A program made the translations under genes and the position numbers. Of a DNA stretch of 64,000 nt, positions 55,374 to 64,000 are shown one piece after another. Under the pieces are notes generated by a model. That model was not told where the DNA came from. It did not search any database and saw nothing but the letters and a program-made list of their open reading frames with translations. The stretch is from Bryopsis sp. KO-2023 (Eukaryota > Chlorophyta > Ulvophyceae > Bryopsidales > Bryopsidaceae). The stretch's first letter is position 1. Every line of letters begins with the position of its first letter. The stretch is taken from positions 620,001 to 684,000 of the forward strand of contig BSYQ01000011.1 of assembly GCA_030272585.1 (NCBI GenBank). The letters run 5' to 3'.

Positions 55374-57957
55374 TCAGATTTCTTCTTCTCGATGAACCCA
55401 TGGAGGTGCCCATCTCTTCTGTTTGTAGAGATTCCCAAGCCTATCATCCAAAGCTTGCCTAAAATCGGAAAGCCCATCCCCCGTTTTGGCGGACACCAGG
55501 AACTTAGGAATTTGTGGTGTCGGCCTTACGATAATTTCTTCTGAATTTGGTGGGAGGGAAATCATGGGCGAACTTTGTTGCAGGCAGACGGGGGCAGTCG
55601 AGGGGGAGGTGTATGGAAGTGAGTCAGCTTTGTTCCAGACTTCGATCGTTCGTTCAGCCATATCTTTCCTGGAGATCCCTAGCTCACCGAGAACCTGGTC
55701 AGAAGCAAAACAAGTCCAGAATCACCAACAAAACGAAAATGAAATGAGCCCAACCACACAACAAGACATACATGGCCAATCAGGGTGGCTTTATTCACAC
55801 GATCCAACCCAGGTTTGAAGCGGCTGGACGGTGATGCCTGAGCATTATACAGGAAGTATTGACCTACCTTTATGGTCGAATCGCGTTGAGATTTTGCATT
55901 CGCATCGGATGCATCAATGACATGCACTAAGACATCTGCATGGATCACTTCTTCCAACGTTGCATGGAAAGCATCCACCAGTTGCACCGGCAGCTCAGAA
56001 ATGAACCCCACTGTGTCGCTCAACACTGCAAACTAGAAGAAACAAAGAGCCCATGCTAAAAAGAAAAAGTAAAAATGACACAGGGCAGCGTTTACACGAG
56101 GTGGAAAAATCACTGGACACAATCCCTACCTTTCCAGAAGGGAGGACCAATCGTCTGAGTGCTGGATCCAATGTTTTGAACAAAAGATCGTCTTGCTCCA
56201 AGTCTTTTTTTGTCAATCTGCTGACCAACGTCGATTTTCCAGCATTCGTGTAGCCCACCACAGCAACCATGGGCACATTACCCTTCAGCCGACCTTGTCT
56301 CTGAACGGCTCGAGTCTTTCTCACTTGTTCTAGCTGCCTCTTAAGTTTTTTCCTTTTTTCGCCAATCCTGTGCCTTTGTAAGTTGATTTCCTTTTCACCA
56401 GCACCTCCACCTCCCATTCCACCACCCTCAGATCCCCCTCGGCCTCTTTGCCTATATCGACACATTCACAGTGAAACCTGGACATCCATGACTATCCCAA
56501 TGAAACATCAACTTGATTTGGGTCCCCCCCACCTCTGACAGAATGTACCTTGCACTGACAACCTCCATTGACCCCCCTTCACCGAACCCCACTCTTTGCC
56601 CAAATTCATCAACGATTCTGACAAGCCGTGTCGATTCATACTCCAGTGCTGCCAACTGAACCTGTAACACTCAATTTTAAAATGAGAACAGCACTCGTCT
56701 CCGTCACAATACATACTATCAGTTGAGAAACACAAAAAAAAGGGTCACTTAAGTGGATCCACTTAAGTGGATCGGGGGTCTTTTGGGTCAGGATGTAACG
56801 TATGTGGCTGGGCAATGGCGGCGCAGGTTCAATTCTTGATGGGTGCATGCCCTCCGCTCATTGTCTGTCCCATCTAGCCCGAGGTGAAATAGCAGGCAGG
56901 TCTTCCCTTGACAGAATTGTTTCGACACCCTGTATGTTATTTCCACAACTCTGACCTGGAGTTTGGCCTCTCTCGTTTTTGCTCTTTGTGCAAATATGCT
57001 GATAATCAGCCCCATTCTGTCAAGAACCGGCACTTGGACCATTCTTCCCACGTTTCTGTATTGCACCTTGGTCAAATCAGAATTCACGAAGAGCTCTCGG
57101 CAATCGATATCTTGGCATTGGGCTGCCAAGCTTTGCAGCGTTCCAGAACCAAAAAAAGTAGAGGGGTGGGGATCAAAGCGATTGGAAGGCCCCACCAGAG
57201 TGTGTGGACATTCCACACCTGAAAAACGTGTTGCAAATTCTTGAAAACAAACAAGGAAACTGTGGCCACATGTAACTGAAGCATTTCTCGAAACAGTTCA
57301 GGCCAGCTTTTCTGTTGAATTTGCTTGCCAAATTTTGACTCGATAATAGCCCTCCACCATCCGCCCAAGAAGCAAAGAAAATAATTCGAGCAGAAAATGA
57401 ACAGAAACTCGAGTCATCATCAAAAGGTTTGTCCTATTCCACAACACGACCAAGAAGAAACCAAGAGCTCCCTCGTGGAAATGGGTACATTTTGATTTTG
57501 GCTGTCAATCCAGTCGATATGAATGCCAAATCGGTCAAGCTTCAGGTGGATTTCAATGGCAGGGTTCTGGGATTTCTGGAAGAAGATGTACCTGTGTAGG
57601 TTTTCGCCAGTCTGAGGGCTTCAGCCAGATTTGCTGGGCTTTTGCTGCGGGGGTGGGCAACCAGTAAAGAGCCCGTGGAATTGATGCTACCATCTGGAAG
57701 AGCACTCTGGGAGAACCAGCCTGCAGACAGAAAAATGTACATCATGACATTGTTCCAGATGAAGCCAGCTTTTCAATTTGTGTGGAAAAAACGTGTGTGC
57801 TGATGTGAATGTCACAGATGGAGCAGCATAAAGCACCAGGTTCTGGATATGCATTTGCATTTTCCTTAATTTCTGAAAAGAGCTGTTTGATATTGGATTT
57901 CGCGCAAAGCCGCCGAACCGAGAACCTTAATCGAAGAGGTAAAGTTTGTCCGCACAT
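55374..57957 (-). CDS. HFLX: HflX-type organellar GTPase
   Basis: HflX binds ribosomes and splits stalled 70S-type particles. A mitochondrial- or plastid-type leader starts at 57957 ([20 protein letters not shown]). It is joined in phase 1 to the exon near 57720-57595 ([26 protein letters not shown]). Next are about 57221-56957 ([41 protein letters not shown]) and about 56660-56550 ([16 protein letters not shown]), which form the HflX-specific domain. The G domain follows. P-loop GYTNAGKST is in the exon about 56455-56130. DTVGF is in the exon about 56030-55870, with [24 protein letters not shown] and SAKTG are in the last exon, to 55374. All G motifs are intact. The leader makes an organellar ribosome the likely target. 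Confidence 0.9.
56746..56769. repeat. 24-bp perfect palindrome in an HflX intron
   Basis: CACTTAAGTG, itself a palindrome, occurs twice separated by GATC, so the whole 24 bp equals its own reverse complement. The position is inside a predicted intron. It can also be read as a 14-bp direct repeat. Confidence 0.9.
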
Positions 57958-58466
57958 GAGACGTCAGAGCGACCTCCAAGCAAAGACGTCAAGATCGTCT
58001 GAGGACGCGGGACGGAATTTCTCGACAGGGAAACAAACATGAATTTTCCAGGTTTTTTTCTTTTCGAGAACTGGGGGAGGGGTGGGGGTGTATTCGGCAA
58101 CTGATGCGGATGTTTCGTAATATTTGGCCGGACTGGCATCAACTGGAAATATAAAATGTCACAAGTATCCAACATAACATAACTGGTGCATTGTCATGAT
58201 TATGATTAGTCATGATGTGACTAATTTGAGGCTTCATATCTGAGGGAGAGATCACCGAAAGGTATGTCGGTACCACAAACAATGCAAATCTTCTTCTCAA
58301 TTTCATCAGTGTTGAATCAACCGTCCTTGCAACATATTCAAATGCATGTCCCCACATGTTACAAACAATTCCTTCCATCATCACCTTCACACAATGAAAT
58401 CCTTCCCTAATAAAAAAATACCTCACGCTTCTTGCCCATTCAAATAAGCGCATCCATTTTTTTCTC
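57958..58466. other. Spacer between HFLX and DUF455 genes
   Basis: The genes are in the same orientation. The stretch holds the 3' flank of the DUF455 gene and the promoter of HFLX. No other gene is seen. Confidence 0.35.
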
Positions 58467-59932
58467 TCATTCACACTCAGAATTTTCAATCTCAACATCA
58501 AGAACTTCCTTCAATCGAGTGCTCAACTGTTGCAGCTCGCTCAACCCCATCCTCCCTTCCCTCCACATCCCCTTATCGTACCATTCCCGTCGAAAACCCA
58601 CTTCATTTCTCGAACCATGGTTGAAAGGACCTTTCAGCAACTCTGGGCTTATGTGCTCCAACCAGCCTTTGTATACCTCGTCTGGCTGCAAATCAAGCAT
58701 GTGGCTGACACGTAGAAACCATGATACCCCCACCCCCACATGAGCCTTTTCTTCCTGGGCAATCCTACCAACAATGCCAGCAGAGCGTGCGTCCCCACCC
58801 CCTTGAAGTCTTTGGCATAGTCTAGGCCCCGCATCCAAACCTCTAGCTTCTTGCGACATTGGAACCAATGCCAATCTGCAATTTTAAAATTGAAAAAAAG
58901 GCTCAATCCATGCAACGAACAAGTTCCAGAAAATGAATGCAGTCGGGGAACCACCTCACCTTGAGCTCAAATCGCATGTCGACTGAGTAGCTGATGCCCA
59001 CAGCATATCATGGGCAGCCATGTCTCCGTATGCATGGCCAAGCTCAGACAATCGCTGCACACACCATCCAAAATGCCGGCTCTCATCGTCAGCAACATGA
59101 GCAAAATCTGTGTAGAAGGAATCTTCCAATCCAAGGTGGGAGAATCGAACTAGGGTGTCCCATGCAAGATCGATCGCATTCAACTCAATGTGTGCCAGGT
59201 TGTGCAGCATGTAGACCGATTTGGGCAAGGGGGAGTCCGCAATTTTAGGAACCTTCGGCATGGGTACTAGCTCTGGTTTGGGGGGGCGGGCGGGACGTGG
59301 CGGTGCTCCTGCTGTGCCGATGGAGACCAATCGTCCCTGTCTGAAGCAACATGCATCAGTTCCGTGTGGGTTGCTTGAGGAATCCTCATTGAGGGACACT
59401 GATTGAAGGGATGATGGGCCCTTTGTTTCAAGATGGGCATTTTTGTCTACCTCACAGCAGTCCAAGCCATGTGTGAGATAGCTGCCTTCCGCATGGGATC
59501 GCCTGTGTTGAGCACCAGAGCCCCACACTCCGCCAGACTTCCAGGCAAGCTTTGCAAATCTGGTAGAAATTCCTCAGAGCAAGGTGGGGGTGGAATGTTG
59601 TCAGATGGACCGGTGTTACCCCATCCTCGCTTCTCGTCAATCGGAGCTTGCCTCCAGTGATTCAAATCGGGCCATTCTCCTGCGAAAGGGGATTCTGGAA
59701 CTATCTTCAATGCTGTGCCACAGGAGGGGGGCTCGCCCAGCGAGACCGCGAAAAGACGCTCCCCGCGTAAAATCTGTCTCTGCGGCGCCCACTGGATGTG
59801 AATGGGCGGGCGGAAGGGAACACGACAACAAAACATTCGGAGCCCCGATTTGCTGAAGTTCCAGGTTGCCCAGATTCTTGGGTGCTGCATGGCTGACAGA
59901 ATGCCAGAATTTCGATTTGCTCGGATCATCAA
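58467..59932 (-). CDS. DUF455 ferritin-like protein
   Basis: Exons: 59932 (or the Met at about 59890) to about 59457, about 59340-58967, and 58874-58467 (frame after an acceptor near 58880). The N-terminus (MQHPRIWATWNFSKSGLRMF) is basic and amphipathic, which suits organelle import. The fold motifs are SLAECGALVLNTGDPMRKAA, LHNLAHIELNAIDLAWDTLV, DDESRHFGWCVQRLSELGHA, YGDMAAHDMLW, ALVPMSQEARGLDAGPRLCQ and AQEEKAHVGVGVSWF. The AHIEL, DESRH and EEKAH clusters supply the Glu and His ligands of a ferritin-like di-metal four-helix bundle. This pattern is specific for the DUF455 family (COG2833), whose substrate is unknown. The splice at the GCTCAAG donor restores Arg-Leu exactly. Confidence 0.85.
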
Positions 59933-60576
59933 GTCCCTAGCTCACCTGAGCTTCTCCAAGGGAAAGAGAGGAGCTACCTCCCTCTCTTCTCTCTGCCTTG
60001 GCGGCACGCCAGCCGAAAGGACGATCCATTTCCACGCACCCGTTTTGCTGAAATTTGACTTGAAATCAAATGGAACATCAAGCTTTGTTTTGTTTGCAGC
60101 GAGCGTTAAGCTTGATCTTGTTGCTTCTGTCTGCGTCCATTCGTGTTTTGTTTTCTGGTCGTTCTTATTGAAGGAGGAGGAAAAGGATGAACGACATCGA
60201 CGAGAAAGAAGGGGCGTAACCGCGACGCGCAGAAAACTAAGGAAAAGGGTGCCGTCAAATGGTTCCATTTGAGCCCCTGGGCGAGCACAACACAAGTCTA
60301 GACAGATCTGTTGCCACTTACCTCGTGGGTTTTGTAAAACTGGTCCAGAATCGTTTTACAAATACGTACTGTCCTTTTGATGTTCTTTCAGCGTCGTTCG
60401 TCGTTCGCCGTTGCGAATCTAGGGAAAACCCAGATGTGCACGCTCCAACGCGCGCAGATCTGGGGTATTTGCCATAAAGCCCCATTGTCGCCAACTTCAA
60501 AGTAACCCAACTTTGCTCTCTTTTCTCCTTTCAACATCGTGTTTCTTCGTCCTCTTCCGCTTGAACGTTTTGAAAC
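59933..60576. other. Divergent intergenic region, DUF455 / Lhcb
   Basis: It contains the promoter of the light-harvesting gene. The minus-strand frame 59942-60295 has no domain. No element is identified. Confidence 0.35.
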
Positions 60577-61406
60577 ATGGCTTCCGCAGCTATTGCCCAG
60601 ACTCTCGTTGCAGCACATGCTACCTCCAGGGTGAGTCCAAAAAATGGAAGTGCACTTCGCTTCCACGGAATGCCTGTGCCTTTCCTGATCAATCGTGCGT
60701 ACATGCGTTTGTGCAGGGTGCCAAGCAAGTGACACGCGCCGCCGTTGAGTTCTACGGTCCCGATCGCGCTCTGTGGTTGGGTCCCTACTCCGAAGGCGCC
60801 GTCCCAAGCTACCTCACAGGAGAGTTCCCCGGGGACTACGGCTGGGATTCCGCCGGTCTGTCCGCCGATCCGGAAACCTTCGCCGCCAATCGTGAGCTGG
60901 AGCTGATCCATGCTCGCTGGGCTATGTTGGGCGTCGTTGGTTGCTTGACCCCTGAGGCCCTTGAGAAGTACGGAGGCGTTGAGTTTGGCGAGGCCGTCTG
61001 GTTCAAGGCTGGCTCTCAGATTTTCGCGGAGGGTGGCCTCGACTACCTTGGAAACCCATCTTTGGTGCATGCCCAATCCATCCTGGCCATCTGTTGGACT
61101 CAGGTGGGAATCTTCTATGCTCTGTGTTCTAACTAACTCTCATGGTATCGGTTATAACCGACATTAATCAATGTTGCTTGCTCATGTTTTGAACACTTCG
61201 ACTTGCTGCAGGTTGTCCTCATGGGTTTGGCTGAGGGCTACAGGTGCTCGGGAGGTCCTTTGGGCGAAGCCACCGACCCACTCTACCCTGGAGAGGCTTT
61301 CGACCCAATGGGTATGGCCGACGACCCAGAGACCTTCGCCGAACTTAAAACCCCAGCATATCTATCGCCTCCTTCCTGGGGCTGGAGCTTCTGGCCAGGT
61401 GGATGA
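60577..61406 (+). CDS. LHCB: Chlorophyll a/b-binding protein (Lhcb), 5' part, interrupted in last exon
   Basis: This is the major light-harvesting antenna protein of photosystem II in green algae and plants. Exons: 60577-60630 ([18 protein letters not shown], plastid targeting), 60717-61103 and 61212-61406. Family motifs are perfect: [38 protein letters not shown], then helix [21 protein letters not shown], then [13 protein letters not shown], helix [22 protein letters not shown], and [20 protein letters not shown]. After AELKT (codon ACC ending at 61352) the family match stops abruptly. The frame reads [17 protein letters not shown] and ends at 61406. The expected [11 protein letters not shown] with helix III is absent downstream on plus, but lies on minus at 62172. 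As it stands, this strand encodes a protein lacking helix III. Confidence 0.93.
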
Positions 61407-62172
61407 ATGAAATCAAAAGGATGTTCTCCCCTGAATTTTGGAGTGATCTCCTGAATTGATCAAAGCCTCCTCTGGAGTTTCAGCTCCACCTGATTGTTTG
61501 GGTTCAACCGGTATCCCGACAGGAACTGACTGAGAATATCGAAAATCCTGCATGAAGGTTGTTATGATATCACCTCCAATTGAAATCCAATCTGGCTCCG
61601 CTCAAATGTAGCACGATCAGTTAACACTATCCAGCTTGAATTTTGTGATAACGAATGTAATCCACAAAATGCCACCATTAATTTCCCCCAGACTCAATAC
61701 AGCCCATGGGCAATGAAAAAACGGTCGGGCACGTTGAGGGAATAGACTTCTTTATCTATCTTCATCAGAAAGTTTGGAGTTCCCATTCACCCTCCTTATT
61801 GAGTTCTTTGCTGTAGATCAGACTCAAATTGAATGTGGAGGGAGTTGGCAACATAGACCAAAACTGCCATTGCACACTACATGTAGTGTTTGTATACAAA
61901 CATGCAAGTTACATGTCCCAACTGCTGCAAGTTCTCTTCTCATACGTCTTATGATCCTCTCATCAACAAAAAAGGTTGGGGCGCGATCAGACCACGGACG
62001 CTCAGAAAATCTGCGCACCGAAAAACTTGGTCGCGTACACAAAACCATTGTTGGCAACGGGATCGGCGATGTGCTCAGCCCAGCACTCTACCGGTCCCTT
62101 TCCGGTCTGAAGGGATTGAACAAAGAACCCAAACATAGCGAACATAGCCAATCGTCCATTCTTGATCTCCTT
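61353..62172. other. Putative 820-bp inverted segment inside the Lhcb gene
   Basis: The left border follows ACC of the Lhcb frame, and the right border precedes GGT, its reverse complement. Reversing this segment would place the minus-strand exon directly after the plus-strand frame with no base lost or gained in the coding sequence. The segment also contains what would be the 3' UTR. Confidence 0.7.
62002..62172 (-). CDS. LHCB: Lhcb C-terminal coding segment (helix III) on the opposite strand
   Basis: 171 nt encode 56 residues plus stop: [20 protein letters not shown] (helix III with the E, N and R ligand and ion-pair residues), [36 protein letters not shown]. This is the standard end of an Lhcb protein and starts with the residue that should follow AELKT on plus. 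The bases just upstream on minus read GLLT in frame rather than the conserved ELKx, and no upstream Lhcb exons are visible on minus to the window end. It is therefore not an obvious second complete gene. Confidence 0.9.
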   Translation of the reverse strand, partial: KEIKNGRLAMFAMFGFFVQSLQTGKGPVECWAEHIADPVANNGFVYATKFFGAQIF

Positions 62173-63478
62173 GGTCAGCAAACCAGCTGCTGAGGGGTTT
62201 GTCGATCACTCAAGACAATTAATTCGCTGCTGTGCTGAGGAGAATTTGCCTGTCCCAATGTCTTACTGAGGGAGAGGGGTGGAGAGAGTTTTCCTCTCTA
62301 GAAACTGGAGCAAAACTCTATATAGGGATGTTGCTGCTTCTTCATCTGGAAATGTTGAGGAAGAATGAAATGATAGGAAATGGTGGTGACGAAGGGTGGA
62401 AATTGAAAAGAGGCCTGGGGCCCTACCCTGTTTTTTTAGAGTGTGTCTGGATCTGTTTCTCAAATCGAGGAAAGCAGCGGCTGCTCCTATGGGTCCAGGT
62501 CTCTTTATGCTGAAGGAAAAGCTGGGGGGATGTTGTTGAGACGAAAAACAAAAAAAATGAAGGAAAAAGTGAAGGAGCCCGCAGGCATGCTCAGAGAACA
62601 TTTTGACAAGTTTCCTCAGAAAACTTGTCAAAATGAGGAGGGATTGGTTAGGTTTGGTTTTTATATAGCCAGGATTTTGGGCTATGGTTAATCGGAGGCT
62701 TCTGAATTGTCTGATGGTGAGGACAGGGAAGGCCAGAATGACGATCAAGAAATACTGGATTAGATTTTTCACCTCTTTTTTTTTTGTTTTCGACATCGTT
62801 TGGGTAGTTTGATTTGAGTCTGTGTGGGATGATGAAACTGAACAAATGCATTTTGAGAGATTGCGACTTTGAGTTTCCTCGAAAAGGGGAAGAAATCAAG
62901 GGTGTCTCGGAAGATTTTTTTTTAGTTTCTCAGACTTAATGCCCAACTGTTTGTTTTCTTTTAATTCAATTGTTTAGGAAATAGTCTTCATGTGTGTGTA
63001 TGTGTGTGTCGGTGTGTGTGGTTTATTCAGTCCATGGGTATTAGGGTGCTTGATCAGCCTCCCAGTAAATTTGATGACTTCCTGCCTGTTGCTGATCAGC
63101 AAGCCGATTCAAATGGGTTTTACAGGGTCTTCATATCCAACCAAAACAATTGCACAATCTATCCTGCCATTTCTCAACCATGGCTGAAAGTAATCATGAG
63201 TGCAGGTTGCCTCTTTTTCCAATTGAGATGGTTGGCTCAAACTTGTGCTCCTCCACCTCCACTACCCGAATTTTCGCTCTGCAAGAAGAAACACATCATT
63301 CTGTTGCCAGAATCGTTCCCTCCTCCAGTCGGGCATAGCGGACAAAACTGCCAGACCGATGTTGACGGCACCCCCCTACTTAATACTTTTCCCGCCCTTT
63401 GTTCTTCTTCGCTTTCTTGCCTTTTTCGTGCGTTATCGACCTTTTGCGTGGAGCTTATCGTCGACGTGAGAGAAGAAG
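62173..63478. other. Intergenic with a strong hairpin
   Basis: No coding signal is convincing. It contains a perfect 15-bp inverted repeat at 62599-62635 and a TG-rich patch near 62990-63020. Confidence 0.4.
62599..62635. repeat. 15-bp perfect hairpin
   Basis: CATTTTGACAAGTTT at 62599-62613 is followed by a 7-nt loop (CCTCAGA) and the exact reverse complement at 62621-62635. It could be an RNA hairpin or the remains of a small inverted-repeat element. I saw no target-site duplication. Confidence 0.9.
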
Positions 63479-64000
63479 ATGGGCAGCAACGACAGGTAAA
63501 AACGACCCTGTGATTCCAGAAGACGCGAATATGTAAATCTTGTCAGGATGTGTAAAATCCCAACAGAATCCCAAATGTTTTCGAATATTGGAACTATTTT
63601 GCACAAGGCCAAAAAGACGAAGTGCAGTCCGATCACGAAAAGTGTTATAGACTGACTCAAGAGGTAAAGCACCTTTTTATCCTATTGTCTACAGTTAGCT
63701 CTCTACCCCAACAGTAGACTAAGAAGAAACTGGGAGGGGAGCTTTTAAGAAAAATGCTGACCAGAATTACATGGGTAATTCCAGAAGAAGAAGAAAAATC
63801 GCTTGTCCGAATCGGTTATCTAACGAAATACAGTATGCGAAAAAATCCCTTTTTGAAGAGCCTTGTTAGATGGTTAAGAAAAATTCCAGGGAGAATAAAG
63901 AATGTGCCAGACCCGAATGATCCAAAAAATGAAAATATGTATAAATATACATGTATATATAGGGGTTGGGATTTAGGGGAATTTTCAAGTTTAAAAACAA
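63479..64000 (+). CDS. 5' part of an unassigned gene running off the right edge
   Basis: An ATG at about 63479 gives MGSND, followed by a donor AG-GTAAAA at 63497. The next exon (about 63572-63663) reads IPNVFEYWNYFAQGQKDEVQ, then SDHEKCYRLTQE, before GTAAAG. A third stretch, open from about 63718 to the window end (94 codons), reads TKKKLGGELLRKMLTRITW, then VIPEEEEKSLVRIGYLTKY and later basic sequence. Frames and phases agree across the two introns if the acceptor TAG at 63717 is used. It is lysine-rich and AT-rich, and I recognise no family. The last exon could be chance, since its acceptor is weak. Confidence 0.45.

Noticed and set aside
62263-62796. 177-codon minus-strand frame as upstream exons of a second Lhcb gene
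   Set aside because: Its translation has no light-harvesting motifs and is low-complexity, so it does not supply the missing N-terminal part for the minus-strand helix III segment.

Overview
The window is nuclear DNA of a photosynthetic eukaryote, most likely a green alga. Genes are split by short GT-AG introns. It encodes a green-type chlorophyll a/b light-harvesting protein, plastid- and mitochondrion-type targeting peptides, a plant-like expansin domain, and housekeeping proteins (two eIF3 subunits, separase, HflX, HAL3/PPC decarboxylase). I cannot name the species. All exon borders are read by eye from splice consensus, frame and family similarity.

Layout: 0.3-3.1 kb holds copy A (minus) of an unrecognised membrane-protein family, with copies B (21.8-24.6 kb) and C (25.2-27.6 kb) on plus. 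Next come an OMA1-like M48 protease (4.1-5.7, minus), a helical-repeat protein (6.8-8.0, plus), separase (8.5-14.6, minus) and eIF3g (14.8-16.9, plus). At 17.7-19.4 is a divergent pair of small secreted low-complexity proteins. 27.6-30.5 kb is AT-rich and gene-poor.

From 30.5 kb: a many-exon ankyrin protein (minus), a CPBP intramembrane protease (plus), a DUF3228 protein (minus), UBE2T-like E2 (plus), HAL3/PPC decarboxylase (minus), a small plastid-targeted peptide (plus), an expansin-like protein with a hydrophobic C-terminal tail (minus), two unassigned membrane proteins, a SAP30BP/HCNGP-like protein (minus), eIF3k (minus), a DnaJ-type zinc-finger protein with a membrane helix (plus), organellar HflX GTPase (minus), a DUF455 ferritin-like protein (minus) and an Lhcb gene (plus). 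A new gene begins at 63.48 kb and leaves the window.

The most striking observation is at the Lhcb gene. Its first three coding segments lie on plus and stop matching the family exactly after codon ACC at 61352. The missing C-terminus, with helix III, lies on the minus strand at 62172-62002 and starts with precisely the next codon. This fits an 820-bp inversion inside the last exon, flanked by a 3-bp inverted microhomology, or an equivalent assembly error. Many genes are arranged as divergent pairs with starts 150-400 bp apart, so shared bidirectional promoters are likely. I saw no rRNA, tRNA, CRISPR or recognisable transposon.
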